NCBI RefSeq assembly: GCF_001039355.2
Contig: NW_019775991.1
Coordinates: 646,666 to 710,665, forward strand
Reading direction: 5' to 3'
DNA: 64,000 nt
DNA from: Lingula anatina
Taxonomy: Eukaryota > Brachiopoda > Lingulata > Lingulida > Lingulidae
Numbering within the stretch: the stretch's first letter is position 1; each line of letters opens with the position of its first letter. This document shows positions 36,668 to 50,230 of the stretch, one piece after another. A program made the position numbers and the translations under genes. Below the pieces are notes generated by a model. That model was given only the letters and a program-made list of their open reading frames with translations, was not told where the DNA came from and made no database searches.

Positions 36668-36934
36668 CAGGGCCGTAGCCTCCGGGGGGGCAGGGGGGGC
36701 AGCTGCCCCCCCTGGGATTTGAGGTGCAAAAAAATAATCGCAATTTCTGACTTCTGATTGAGCAATAAATAACAGTTAAAATGCACCAGAATGCAGTATT
36801 ATACATACAGTTTTTAAAAATTTTCCAAACCGTGGGAGGGGGACACCCCCTCCAACACCCTCCCCCCTTGGTGACTTCGCCCCCTCGTGTCCGCTTACTG
36901 CCCCCCCTGGCAGTTTGCTCAGGCTACGGCCCTG
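36668..36934. mobile_element. hAT-like MITE, 267 bp, 5-bp GCTTG duplication
   Basis: Inverted ends read CAGGGCCGTAGCCT and, reversed, CAGGGCCGTAGCCTGAGC. GCTTG flanks both sides (36663-36667, 36935-36939). Uninterrupted copies of the module (for example 14010 and 42282) read CCGTAGCTTGACAG, giving the exact empty site. It is unusually rich in G and C runs and has no coding capacity. The hAT assignment rests on the CAGGG start and is uncertain. Confidence 0.75.
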
Positions 36935-37719
36935 GCTTGACAGCCTGTGGAGCATATTTGGGGCAGGTCATCGATTTCAAATAGGTGTAATTGATTATTA
37001 AGTCCATGGTGATTGGCAGTGCATATAGCCAGTGTTCACGGAATATGAATACATTTCCTGGAAATACATTTCATTCCCATATCAAACCCGTAGCTAAGCC
37101 GCCTTTGGGACATATTTGGGGCAGGTCATTAATTCAGAATGTAACTAAAACTATAGGTTCAGGCAGAACTGAGGATTGGCAAAACAAACAGATTGCTTAT
37201 TATAAATAATCATTATGTTTGGATTATAAATTCATTTTGTGTCATATCACAAACACATACATGTATACGTTAGTACGTCTTTGACGTGTGAGATAAATTA
37301 CTGTCACGAGCGTTATATGCCAGAACGAGGTGTTCGAAGCATATATTATGAGAGGCTGGCAGTTAATTATTTGATGTACATACCGAGAGAAGGTACTTGC
37401 ATTTTACCAAAAATGCTCTTTTGGCAGTGATGTGTCCTTCATCTGATATATATGGTGGAGGGGTTATCGAGTACAGTGTGGTTTGGCGTGATTTCACCTT
37501 TCACCACTGCTCTGCTTTTATATTATTAATGCGGGTCTCACCGATACGGGCAAAAATGAAACCTGTCCTGTACTGTAACCTATGCTAGTCACGCATGCGC
37601 ATAATGTAGTGTATGGAATATGGGGAATAAAGGGTGGAAGCGAACAGATCGGTGTTGTGTTTTCCTTAGACTTCGAGCCTGTATTTAATGAAACACATCC
37701 TCTCGAGGCTACATCTCCC

Positions 37720-39481
37720 AAATATGTAGGTCAAGATCTAAAGCAAAATTGCCATTTGTACTGGGCGACAATTAAAAAAAATTAATGGCCCAAATTCGAG
37801 TCTGCATTACGAACATCTCTGGAAGAAGATAAAGGCAAGACGTCACATGCAGGGCTTCCCACGGTCTAAGCCAATCAGAGTGCCGTGGTAGAACCAGACC
37901 TCTTACAAGAAGAAAAAAATGTGGCGAAGGAGTTTAAGTAAGTCGCTTACAGATGTGCGCCAATTATTCCACTCCCTCTTCATTATTCGTAAACATTTTT
38001 ATGGTCTTAAAAAAATTTCCAAACTATCCCATATTCTTGATAAAAGTCAAATGGAGAGGATTGTCCATGCCTTTATAACTGCACATCTTGACTACTGAAA
38101 CAGTCTACTCTTTGGTCTTCCTACCTACCAAATTGAAAAACTGCAATCTGTCCAAAATGCTGCAGCACGACTACTGACCAAAACCCTCTCAGATCAAACA
38201 TTTCACCTATTTTATTCGAACTACACTGGCTTTCTGTACGACAGAGAATTGTTTTCAAATTACTGAGGAGAATGCCCCTCATATTTTAACTCGATGCTAC
38301 ATCCAAGTACACCCAGTCTCACCAGGTCTACCAGATACACCTCCACTCTATGTTTTACCAGAAATGATAATAAAAAAACCCAAAACCTACGTCCCCAGGG
38401 CTTTTTCAATTGCAGCACCCATTTTATGGAATCAACTACTCTCACACATTCGGACTATTGATAGTGTTGAGGTTTTAAAAAACACTTTAAAACATTCTTA
38501 TTTGCACAGTACTTTAATTAATATTTTCTCATTTTATCAGAAAAAAGTTTTATTGTTCAGACCATAACTATTTTAACCAGCATTAATTATTTTAATTTTT
38601 TACCTTAGCTTTTATTATCTATATAATTAGTTATACTTCTGATAATTCTATCTGTAAACAGCATTGAGACGGTAGTGTAGTGCGGTTTTAAGAAATAAAT
38701 ATTACTATTATTATTTTTTAAAAACCTTATTCATTTCATGTTGTTAATAGTGTTCCTGAATTAATATCTTTTTTGCTAAACCAGTCAACTGCTAGCGTTG
38801 ATGTACAGGTAGCTGTTGGAATTCATTTTTATGCTGTTAGAATTTCTGAGAAAATCGAGTGGCTTTAGAAAAGGGCACCATTTTGGAACTTCAATAGGTA
38901 ACATAAACTTAAATTTGTCAAAGCACCACCTTTCCTTTTTCTATTATATAAAGTGCATATATTTTATTACATAAAATTAAACACTTCTGGAGCAAAACTC
39001 TCCTTTCTGTTGTTCTATTCACCTCATCCACGCTCTTCCCTTTCTGTATTTTTATTCACACTCTCATGCGCTTTTTTTCTGTAGTTTTATTCACTACTCT
39101 CACGGGCTTCGCTTTCTGTTGCATCATTCACCACTCTTCAAAACGATTGTGAAATCGATATGAATATCAGTAAGACGCGGGAATGAAGCCGCACGCTCGG
39201 TTTTTCTTCAATTAATCTTCTTTTTTGAATGATGGACGATGGCGATCGGTTGGCACATTGACCCCGAAACTAAGTCAGAATTGATCAGGAAAACTGGCAT
39301 GGTATGAAATACAGCCTCATGCCTATGGATTGCACTGAACTTTTGTTAATGGCACATACTTTTGTTAATTCTCTCGAACGGGATTGTAGTACTTATTGTT
39401 GTGATTAAAACCGTGTTGATAGCTGTTCAGCTGTAAACACAACTTTGCATGGTGCAAAATAAATATAAATATATTTATAAA
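37720..39481 (+). mobile_element. LINE-derived repeat unit, copy 1
   Basis: About 38000-38570 encodes the C-terminal LINE region (SHILDKSQMERIVHAFITAH, then VQNAAARLLTK, then FSIAAPILWNQLLSHIRT). A TGA interrupts LDY*NSLL at about 38096. It ends in an AT-rich tail at about 38700, followed by further repeat sequence to the N at 39482. Copy 2 starts right after the N. Confidence 0.75.
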
Positions 39482-39482
39482 N
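39482..39482. other. Single N between two copies of a LINE-derived unit
   Basis: Sequence right of the N restarts at a point equal to about 37725, so about 1.76 kb is repeated across the join. Confidence 0.75.
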
Positions 39483-41265
39483 ATAATTCTTACGTATGTA
39501 GGCCAAGATCTAAAGCAAAATTGCCATTTGTACTGGACGACAATTTAAAAAAATTAATGGCCCAAATTCGAGTCTGCATTACGAACATCTCTGGCAGAAG
39601 ATAAAGGAAAGACGTCACATGCAGGGCTTCCCACGGTCTTAGCAAATCAGAGTGCCGTGGTAGAACCAGACCTGTTACAAGAAGAAAAAAATGTGGCGAA
39701 GGAGTTTAAGTAAGTCGCTTACAAATGTGCGCCAATTATTCCACTCCCTCTTCATTATTCGTGAACATTTTTATGGTCTTAAAAAAATTTCCAAACTATC
39801 CCATATCCTTGATAAAAGTCAAATGGAGAGGATTGTCCATGCCTTTATAACTGCACATCTTGACTACTGAAACAGTCTACTCTTTGGTCTTCCTACCTAC
39901 CAAATTGAAAAACTGCAATCTGTCCAAAATGCTGCAGCATGACTACTGACCAAAACCCTCTCAGATCAAACATTTCACCTATTTTATTTGAACTACGCTG
40001 GCTTTCTGTACGACAGAGAACTGTTTTCAAATTACTGAGGAGAATGCCCCTCATATTTTAACTCGATGCTACATCCAAGTACACCCAGTCTCACCAGGTC
40101 TACCAGATCCACCTCCACTCTATGTTTTACCAGAAATGATAATAAAAAACAACCAAAACCTACGGCCCCAGGGCATTTTCAATTGCAGCACCCATTTTGT
40201 GGAATCAACTACTCTCACACATTCGGACTATTGATAGTGTTGAGGTTTTAAAAAACACTTTAAAACATTCTTATTTGCACAGAACTTTAATTAATATTTT
40301 CTCATTTTATCAGAAAAAAGTTTTATTGTTCAGACCATTACTATTTTAACCAGCATTAATTATTTTAATTTTTTACCTTAGCTTTTATTATCTATATAAT
40401 TAGTTATACTTCTGATCATTCTATCTGTAAACAGCATTTAGACGGTAGTGTAGTGCGGTTTTAAGAAATAAATATTACTATTATTATTTTTTAAAAACCT
40501 TATTCATTTCATGTTGTTAATGGTGTTCCTGAATTAATATCTTTTTTGCTATACCAGTCAACTGCTAGCGTTGATGTACAGGTAGCTGTTGGAATTCATT
40601 TTTATGCTGTTAGAATTTCTGAGAAAATCGAGTGGCTTTAGAAAAGGGCACCATTTTGGAACTTCAATAGGTAACATACACTTAAATTTGTCAAAGCACC
40701 ACCTTTCCTTTTTCTATTATATAAAGTGCATATATTTTATTACATAAAATTAAACACGTCTGGAGCAAAACTCTCCTTTCTGTTGTTCTATTCACCTCAT
40801 CCACGCTCTTCCCTTTCTGTATTTTTATTCACCACTCTCACGCGTTTCTTTTTCTGTAGTTTTATTCACTACTCTCACGGGCTTCGCTTTCTGTTGCTTC
40901 ATTCACCACTCTTCAAAACGATTGTGAAATCGGTATGAATATCAGTAAGACGCGGGAATGAAGCCGCACGCTCGGTTTTTCTTCAATTAATCTTCTTTGT
41001 TGAATGATGGACGATGGCGATCGGTTGGGACGTTGACCCCGAAACTAAGTCAGAATTGATCAGGAAGACTGACATGGCGTGAAATACAGCCTCATGCCTA
41101 TGGATTGCACTGAACTTTTGTTAATGGCACATACTTTTGTTAATTCTCTCGAACGGGATTGTAGTACTTATTGTTGTGATTAAAACCGTGTTGAGAGCTG
41201 TTCAGCTGTAAACACAACTTTGCATGGTGCAAAATAAATATAAATATATTTATAAAGAATTACGT
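39483..41265 (+). mobile_element. LINE-derived repeat unit, copy 2
   Basis: It is colinear with 37720-39481, including the same TGA within LDY*NS and the same 3' tail, with a few percent differences. It continues beyond copy 1 into GAATTACGTCAGACG (about 41257), so it is the one with a natural right boundary. Confidence 0.75.
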
Positions 41266-43950
41266 CAGACGCGCTTTTAATCGCTGTTCTGATTAGATAT
41301 TGGCGTATTTGTGCCTTGTGTTAACAGATGAAAACTTTTCAAGATGGAGGAAGTAGAATGGCCATTTTAAAATGGTTGCCAAATACTTCGAATAATTAAT
41401 AAATTCATTTAAATAGCTGGATGTAATAATAACACCGCAGAGGTGATTTGGAAGGAATGAAAACACGTTTTAGATAGAAACAAAAATTTAAAAGCAACTC
41501 ACACAATGGTGAAAATCAACAAAAAATTATTTGGAAAAAGGCATTCCAAATTCAATGTGAATTCGGTATGAATATCAGTGAGACGCGGTGTTGAAACCGA
41601 ACAAGACCTTATGTACGTGAGTGGCTGATGTCATCTACGCGAAGGAAAAGATGCCAAAAGCAACCGCTAACAAACGCTTGTACGTTGCACAGGCGTCTAG
41701 CACTGCCACGTCCAGTTACACACTGTCCCAAACTTCCAACGTATTGAAAATGTTCTGATGGAAATTCATCTGTGTAGTCGAAAAATATGATTCAAGTATT
41801 AAACTTATCAGTTTCTACACTAAAACGGATGTTATCAAAAGCTCTGCCAGGTATAACTCTATTTCTAGTGTAGAAATTGGTAATTTTAATACTTGAATCG
41901 TATTGAAAATGTATCTATTATTAAAACATGTACGCTAATTTTCTTAGCAGACTACCGTCCACGTGTGACAGTGATGATAGTCGGCTAGGAAACGTAGTCC
42001 GTTTTCCGTTGCCTTGTACCGGTGAATTTCATTCGCTATACTAAACCCAATACTACGTCATATCTTAACTTGCACTAATCATAAAAGGATCAACGGATTT
42101 CTCTTTCTTGGCCTATAGCTCCTGGCACACCAGTAACCTTTGAGAAGACTAATGCCACTTACCAGATTATGCTCCCTTTCCTTTGAACAGTGTCGTGCCG
42201 TGACAATGTTCTGATATATTTTCAACTAACGTTAAAATATGATATATGTTCACATCACGTTTGCCGCCCATATCAGACCCGTAGCTTGACAGCCTATGGA
42301 GCATACAATATTTGGGGCAGGTCATCAATTCCAAATAGGTCTAATTGATTATAAAGGCCATGGTGATTGGTAGTGCATATAGCCAGTGTTCACCGAATAT
42401 GGTTACATTTCCTGGAAATACAGTTCATTCCAGTATCAAACCCGTAGCTAAGCCGCCTTTCGGACGTATTTGGGGCAGGCCATTTAATAAGAATTAACTA
42501 AAACTACAGGCTCAGGCAGAACTGATGATTGGCAAAACAAACAGCTTGTTATCTCTGATGCAAGTGTACGTTGCACCAGTTGTGCTGGATTCCCCGGCTC
42601 CTCAATCACAATAAAATAAAAACAATAATATAAAATAAATCTTACAACCAATGTGACAATAATCCTGCCCTTGCACTGAATATAAAGAAGCTTCTGCTAG
42701 AGAATTTACCTGGCAGTGACCCAGCACCAGTGGAGATGGGAGTTACTTGCAGTAATGTCCACTACATTTTGAATGCTGATTAATTCACTTGATTGTATCT
42801 CTGTGAAGAATGAAGCCTCTATTCAGGTATATATTTGCCCCCTCCCTACACATAACTATTGTCTTAGGAATGGGAGGTAGAGGACAGGGAGGATGGCACA
42901 ATATTTTGTTGAGACTGGCCCCTGTCTTCTTGACGTGGATTTCTTCCACGACTTCCCTGTGATTTTCTCTTGGTTCTCTGTCAATCACCTTGATTTTTCC
43001 ACATGGGTCCATGTGATACTTGACAATATCTTGTCGTCAGTTTACCACCCTGATACCAATAAAGCTTATGGTAATGAGACAATGCAAGACATTGAGTAAA
43101 GGGGTTCTTTTCGTCTGCTGAAATCTGTGCAGTATTTGTTCAATGAAAAGGTAAATGCAGAAAATAAAGGTATGGGAAAATAAAGCACATTCACTTACAA
43201 GGTATCTGGTCATTATACCAAAAGAAAAACAAAACTTTTTGTATCAAGTTTGCTAATATTTCCAACTTAAATCAATAACTGTAAAAGTCAGGATCCTACA
43301 CAAGACAAGAAATATATGTTTGGATAATAATATCAAAAATAAACAACAGTTTAAATCTGTTTATATGACCATTAAGTAAGAATCTCTTCTAAAATGAATG
43401 TAAATAAAGATCACAGTTAGATAATAAATGTGCCCAACAGTTTCATAATATATCTGTCATAAATCTTCCCACTTAATTCGCATTGGCAAAAGAAACACCA
43501 CATTCATTGAACTTTTAAAAAGAATTTGCCTTATTGATAAAATATATGAATAAGAGTTTATTCACAATGAGCATAGAACGCTTTCCTTAGGAGAGAATAC
43601 GAAATGATCTAAAACACGTCCCAAGTATTTTCGCGATACGCATAAAGTATTCTTGGTGTTTTTCTGAAAACTCTTCAGTGATGTGACCTTAGTGGCTCCT
43701 CATTCCCTGTCGTGTGTTTATGAAGATATTGTGTAATTCTGAAAACAATTGATACATTCCGTCATGGGTTTATCACTGTGTGGATGATGAACATACCAAT
43801 AGCAGTCGAGGTGCTCAATGCCACACCCCTCCTCCAAATAATACTTTTAAAGTTGGATTCGATGAACAAATGATTTGGGTTTTAAAAAGCTTTTATCAGG
43901 TATGACCGAAAATTATAAGAAAAGAAAAGAAGAAACAATTGTTCTGCAGA
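41266..43950. repeat. Spacer downstream of gene D, mixed repeat modules
   Basis: No gene is recognised. It contains the GACCCGTAGCTTG module (42276) and, from about 42540, the 3' flank shared with gene F (about 56330-57270) and gene A (about 5050-5720). A 75-codon minus-strand frame at 42785-43012 shows no domain. Confidence 0.5.
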
Positions 43951-43956
43951 GATAAA

Positions 43957-43962
43957 TTTATT
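43957..43962 (-). terminator. Poly(A) signal AATAAA, gene D
   Basis: AATAAA about 87 bp beyond the stop codon on the minus strand, in the conserved block. Confidence 0.7.
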
Positions 43963-44048
43963 CCGAGAAATCTGCTGTGTAAGCATAAATGGCAAATTGG
44001 AGTAGATCTAGTACATTAGTAAGTTATTTCCACTGACGTGGACAGGGC

Positions 44049-47000
44049 TCAAATGTACAAGCATGGAGTAGACAAAGCCAAATTGGGTTTACCGACACCC
44101 GCAAGTATTCCACGTAATGCGTACTGTATGATGTACTCATTGGTGTAGTTGACGACCTGGGCAGAGGGTGAGGTGATAGTACCGTTATCTCTGAGGACCT
44201 GCAACAAGGCAGCTACGGCGCCGGTCACAAACGAAGCTGCCATGGAGGTGCCACTCATTATAGTATATTTATCGTTTCCAGAAAAGTCAGCAGCTTCGAT
44301 ACTCTCACCCGGGGCGAAAAGATCTAAGCAAGAACCATGATGACTGAAATTAGTCTTTTCAAAGTGGACATTAAAAGCTCCGACAGTGAGGGCATTTGGC
44401 GTGCTAGCTGGAGAATCAGTACAACCGTCTGCATTGGAATTACCAGCTGCAACAATTGCGGGTATTCCAGCTGCGAGTAGATCATCGACTGCGTCGTTCA
44501 TAGACCTGATGAACGGCCCACCAAGACTGAAGTTAATAACGGAGAGTCGCCCATTGTTTTGCACCGTTTTCTTTACCCACAGAGAACCCTGCAATACATT
44601 GGATGTATAACAATTCCCCTCATATGAACAAACCTTCAGGGAAATGATGTTAGCACTCTTTGCCACGCCAGAATTGACTCCTCCGATGATACTGGCCACG
44701 TGAGTACCATGACCTTGGTCATCCACACTCGTAGATGTCGGCCAGCCTGAAAAAAAAGAATAATTGATAAAACCAACCATTTTATGTATTAAACCTAAAA
44801 CTGATTAAAGTTGAACTTCTTTGATATGATTTTACAACTAAGAAGCAACAAAGCGTCCATGGGCGTCAACAGGGGGGTGTCAATGGGGTCACTTGACCCC
44901 CCCCCGTACTTTTGGCGGGCACGTTAATTGCGGTTACCCATCCAATCATTATCTCCCCCTTCAATGACTTTGACCCCCCCCCCCTGGAAAATTGTCTGCG
45001 GACGCCCATGAAAGCGTCTTATTTCAGTTGAAAACTCACCAATGGTACAAAATTGGCCCAAATATAACTATCCTGTACTATAAAAAACAGATATTTGAGA
45101 TGTATAATGGCAGTTGTATTGTAACTATATTTTATGAGCAGCTATCATATTGCAGAAGAGACAACATTCCCATTTCCATGCAACATTAAGAGAATCCAGA
45201 TTTCCCAATCTTCACACTGCGGAGATAAATTCACTCTCTCAGGACAAGGCGTTTTCTTTTTAAACCTAGTAATGAAAAACGCTTGCATTAGCTGTCGTTG
45301 TACTTAAGACCGACGTGCTCCCTTTTTGGACCCCTTTTGCAAAATCAGGTGTTGTTTTGCTGCAACGCCGCATGAAGACAATCACGAAGCAACTCACCAA
45401 TAGTAACTCTCCCCATGAAATCTTCGTGGTTTAGATTGATGCCTGTGTCTGCCACATATACATCTATTCCCTCTCCATCACCCCATATTTCATACTCGTC
45501 ATTGTATTGATTACCATCAAGAGCATCCAACCCCTGCAAGTAAAGGTTATACAAAATATGAAAGTAGCTTTGGCATATTGCCACGGCTGCAACGAATTCT
45601 TACATAAATTTTCCAGATATGTAGAACATATAGAAAACGCTTCATTTAACCAATCCATCCTTTTGATTTTAGAGTTGACATTATAAATATTTTTATTTGC
45701 TGGGCAGTTTTGAGATAGACGTTTGCAACTGGACTCGTCAACAGCAAATTAAATGACCTTTAACTTCATATATTGCTGAGATTTATGACAAAGATTACAA
45801 GACTTTAATCTTATAAGTGTTAGCAATAATCAAATTGATTAAAATATTTAGAAAAGTTTGTTCACTTCGTGACGGAGAGTGAACTGCTTTTAGAAATCAG
45901 AATAATCAACATTCTAAAAAGTTTTAATAATTATATTATATGAAACCATTAAGTTATATAAGGTCGACCTTTCTGACCGGAAATCAGCATTAACATACCC
46001 AATTATAACTTCCATTGCCATCGTATTGTGCATAGTACACTTTGCAGTATTCAGTGGTTAGTGTTAACTTGACATCCTGTTCAATTTCATCAATGGCATC
46101 GATGAGTTCACGCAAATCGTGGAGGTTGCTTAAAACATTGTTAAATAAACTCATAAATACAGTCAAATATTTCAAAAAGGTTTATGTACTTCCTAAGTGT
46201 TAGTAAATACTATTACTATTATTAATTGATGACCAATACGTATTTTAATTATTTTCTCCTTAAGAACTTTGTTTTTTAGCTCAAGGTATTATTTGATCTG
46301 TAGTTCATAGCGAAGACGATGATAAAATATTTTTATTTATAAGACAATTTTTTAGAAATGTGTAGAAACGGAAGAAAAACACACTGTCAAAATGTATCCA
46401 ACCTTTTACTTATGTTTCGCAGAATGAGGAAATCCTTGTCTCTATTAAACTTAACTTGTTGTCTTCGTTCAGGTTCTTTGATGATTCTACGGACTAGATA
46501 AATTAAAGTATGTTTCTTGTAAATGGTTAAAATGATAAATCCATTTAAGGCTACAATAGAGCAGATATGGATCGGATCCTAAGCCAAAATTAGAAAAAAT
46601 ACAAAGGCACCCAGAGAACTCAGTTAATAGAAAGGCTATCACCAAAATGTTGTCACTTTAAAGCTAGTCCATTGAAAGTGCAAAATACAGGTAACAGATC
46701 ACAAAATGAACACTTTTATTTTACTGAACATTGTTTACACAACAAAAAGCAAAAGTTTCGGAGCAAACATGCGTCAGCGTCATTGTTTTTTTTTTTTGTT
46801 TTTGTTTTTGTTTTTTTTTTTTTTTTTTTTTTTTTTCCAATGTGCTTGCTTGCAGCGTCAACGGCGTTTGGTTGAATTGATCATCACAACCACAAATGCT
46901 AGACGACCTTAATGTCCTCTCACGTTGCCCTGCGATCCAGTAAATTAAAACAACTTCTCTCAATATACATTCAGATATAAATATAGGAACAAAGTTTACT

Positions 47001-47685
47001 TACTTTGAACGTGCTTTGCATCAGGCAAAAGTCGAGCGATGTATTGTCCTTGTATCCCAGAACCGTCCATATACTCAATAAGGGGCACTGAGGGAGATAT
47101 GAATAAGAGTAAATCACCCATTGTTAAAATATTCCTTTGCAATTTAGTTTGGATAAGTTTAAACCAACATCATATTATTCCTCGCTGAGTTAAAGGCCTC
47201 TTTTTGGTCACTTACAATGCTCTATACTTCAAAGTAACTGATCAAATAATCTTGTCATGTAAGATTTCTTTTTTAAAATTGCCAAGTGTTAAACATCAAC
47301 AATCAAATGAACAAATCTATAAGATGCCTTTCCTTCATACATTGACAGAAAAATCGGTGTTATTTAACAAATAGAGCATGAGCAATGTGGGAAGTATTAT
47401 AAAGATTTCCTGCACTATAGTTGTGTGAATATGTCTCAAATGAACAAACTCATTTTGTGTAGTTTATCAACCATTCTACTTGCCTAAGCCTTGTTCATCT
47501 GACACTTTCAATACACCAGCATCTTGCAACTTTTTCCGAATGGCTTCGTGGTCTCCTTTTTTCCTCGGTGGTGCCTCGGGTGCGTCTCCAGTCAAAACGT
47601 TGTTCTCCTGCGCCGCTCTCTGATATGCACTTGTCATTGTAAACATCCAGAAAGCCAAAACACCTATGAGTGCCGATGCCTGCAT
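44049..47685 (-). CDS. Proteinase K-like subtilisin gene D, complete six-exon gene
   Basis: Predicted secreted S8 serine endopeptidase of 446 residues. Exons on the minus strand: 47484-47685, 47004-47087, 46403-46493, 45999-46128, 45398-45533 and 44049-44746. They sum to 1341 bp including the stop, so frame is kept throughout. Residues 1 to about 20 form a signal peptide (GVLAFWMFTMTSA). About 70-150 is an I9-like inhibitory propeptide (GQYIARLLPDA; LIDAIDEIEQDVKL). Trp169-Gly-Leu marks the expected start of the mature domain. The catalytic triad is Asp198 (VADTGIN), His227 (GHGTHVAS) and Ser382 (GTSMAAS), with oxyanion Asn317 (AAGNSNADG). Cys pairs occur in the KVC-x5-C loop, the DGC segment, GSCLD and the C-terminal TPC. 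Intron 1 uses a GC donor. Exon 3 ends at AG|GTTGG, a weak donor shared by all copies; the upstream GTAAAA would break phase. It is the best candidate for a working gene along with F. Confidence 0.85.
44858..45010. mobile_element. Small MITE with CATGGGCGTC ends, gene D copy
   Basis: 153 bp with perfect 10-bp inverted ends CATGGGCGTC and an 8-bp direct duplication AAAGCGTC (44850-44857, 45011-45018). It has internal C runs. An 8-bp duplication fits hAT or a few other superfamilies; there is no coding sequence to decide. Confidence 0.8.
46784..46836. repeat. Poly(T) / GTTTTT tract
   Basis: About 53 bases of T with a few G, inside intron 2 of gene D. The open frames drawn through it are meaningless. 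Confidence 0.85.
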
Positions 47686-48211
47686 ACTTCTATAAACAAT
47701 TATTTCAATTATTTTAAATGGAAAACTTATTTAGTCTTTTAGAAAAATAGTATGATTTCAAATAAGATAATATGAGGTTTTCAAATTAGTTTTTCTTTAT
47801 GCGTCTTTATGATTATTGCCATTTAAAATAATTTATGCAGTCAAATGTTCACAAGCACAAAGAAGCTCAGTTTTTGCTCAAAATGAAATATGAAATAAGG
47901 TCATATGACTAATATTATCATTTATTAAAATGACGAAATTTGATACGATACGGAGAAACAAGGTTGGGGATGGTAACAACATTACATTAAATGATCACCC
48001 TACACCCCATAAAATGGAGCAAAGAGTTGGCAAAGAGCAAAACAATGACTGGCAAAGAGTAACTTTGGCCAATGAAATGTAATATGATACGAAATGACAA
48101 GATGGGGGGGGGGATAGTAACAACATCAAATTAAATTACCGAACATAGATCTAGATAGACAGATGACCCCTTACCTCTATGCTGATGAAATGGATAATGT
48201 AAAGTCCGGTT

Positions 48212-49924
48212 GAATTCCATAACTAACACGAAACTAAAACAATCGGATCCAGACATTTGGAAGGGGTGGACACAGGGTAGAAGAATGTACATTTTACTAC
48301 TCTGTGCTTGGTATCAAACCGTTAACAATGACATTTGTACTATAATATATGGGAGACAGCTAAACTTTGTCCGATTTCCTCGATGTACTGTGGTTAATGA
48401 ATCCATTTTTACATCCAAAGTTAGTCCGTGTTTTTTTTTTTCTTTCTTAATTTTTTTTTATCTCTTAAGAGATTTGAACAGAGTATAGCCATCAATGGAG
48501 GTCACGTGGTCTAAAGACAAGCTCAGATTTTAGAATAATAGCTATAACTGCCGTTTTTGTGGTAAAAAAATATATCATATTTCTTTGAGTTATTCACAAT
48601 GTTTTTATTGTGAAATAAAGATCTCATACGAAGGGTTATTATCCCTTTAAGAAAAGCAACTAGTAAAATACTCGTAAAATATTTGAAAGCTTACCTTGTT
48701 GTCGTATTGCACTTGCCGGTACTTAGAGCTTTCTCGTTTGGTTCCCAACGAATTTCAAATTTCATGAGGGCTAATACTGGTAGGGATATGACTAAAGGCA
48801 ATACAATAATGTAACGCAAAGGTAGCTTTTATCCAAGAAATAACGTTAACACTGCATGGCATTTATGGCCTGCCCGCATTAATGTAGTTTTTGTTAGATT
48901 TAATATTGGCAGGACGCCCAATTTTGTGATGGTAGAACGTATCGAATTTTCCATACCAGGTCAACGGCTGACGTTTATGTTTCTCCTAGAATATTATAAA
49001 CGTTAAAATTTTCAATGACATGTAAATTTAGCAAGGGGCAACATAAAGGTGGTTCGATAGGTTATAATAACCTAAATTAGTCAAAATAGCATTTCTTTCC
49101 TATTTCATTTTCTGTCTAACATTCATATCCAGATATTAATGCAATACTTTTCTCTTAAAAAATTAGATCAAAAACACACTTTTCATTATTTTGTTCACCA
49201 CCCCATGCAGATCTTGCACTTAGCTCTGTCCCTGTTTACCGTCAATTTATATGTTTCTAGAATCGCAGCAGTCTAACTACGCCTTAACTCAGGAGTTAAG
49301 TTAGGCAAAGTCTGAAAAAACTGGTGATTCAGCAAAAATTGATCTTCTTTACTTGACTGGATGATGTCCTTAACTAGGAGAAAAATGCGCCAAAAATAAT
49401 GCTGTTTTTATTAAATGGATTAAGTATTGGACAGCGAATTTCATGCTGGTGCATTTTAGGACAAATCTCCATATTATACCTGTCAAGAGCTAGCGTTGAT
49501 GTAGCTGCTGGAATTCATTTTTATGCTGTTAAAATTTCTGAGAAAATCATTAACAAACACTTCTCTGTTGCATTGCCACGTCCAGTAGCATGCTGTCCCG
49601 AACTTACAACGTATTGAAAATTTATCTATCATTAAAACATGTGTGCTAATTTTCCTAGCCGACTACCATCCAGGTGAGACACTAATGGTAGTCGGCAAGG
49701 AAACGTAGTCCGTTTTCCGTTATTTTACACAGATGCATTTCATCTGATATACTAGAACTAATCTTAACTTGTACTAATTATAAAGGGATCCCCGGACTCC
49801 TATTTCTTGGGCTACCTTTCCTGGCACACAAGTAACCTTTGTGAAGAGTAATGCCACTTACCAAATGATGCTCCTTTTCCTTTTAACAGTGTCGTGCCGT
49901 GACAACGTTCTGGTATATTTTCAG
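48212..49924. repeat. 1713-bp segment, identical in extent to 52584-54296
   Basis: It starts at GAATTCCATAACTAAC and ends in TATTTTCAG immediately before the N at 49925. The copy at 52584 starts right after the N at 52583 and has the same length, and the open frames inside are identical. It includes a left-truncated form of the Kolobok-like MITE (about 48392-48652). Confidence 0.85.
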
Positions 49925-49925
49925 N
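49925..49925. other. Single N, contig join
   Basis: The sequence after it (AATTCCATAACTAAC...) restarts at the position equivalent to 48213. Confidence 0.8.
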
Positions 49926-50230
49926 TAATTCCATAACTAACACGAAACTAAAACAATCGGATCCAGACATTTGGAAGGGGTGGACACAGGGTAGAAGAAT
50001 GTACATTTTACTACTCTGTGCTTGGTATCAAACCGTTAACAATGACATTTGTACTATAATATATGGGAGACAGCTAAACTTTGTCCGATTTCCTCGATGT
50101 ACTGTTTTTGGGAGATATAAAGGAGAAAAAAACATCAGAAGTGAATATCTTGGGAGAGGTGTTAGACAATATTACAAGGATTATATTGGATATATACTAT
50201 TGTGCATGAAAGAATTTCTATAGAACTTAA

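Noticed and set aside
46672-46963. Phe-rich and Lys-rich frames
   Set aside because: They run through the poly(T) tract in intron 2 of gene D.
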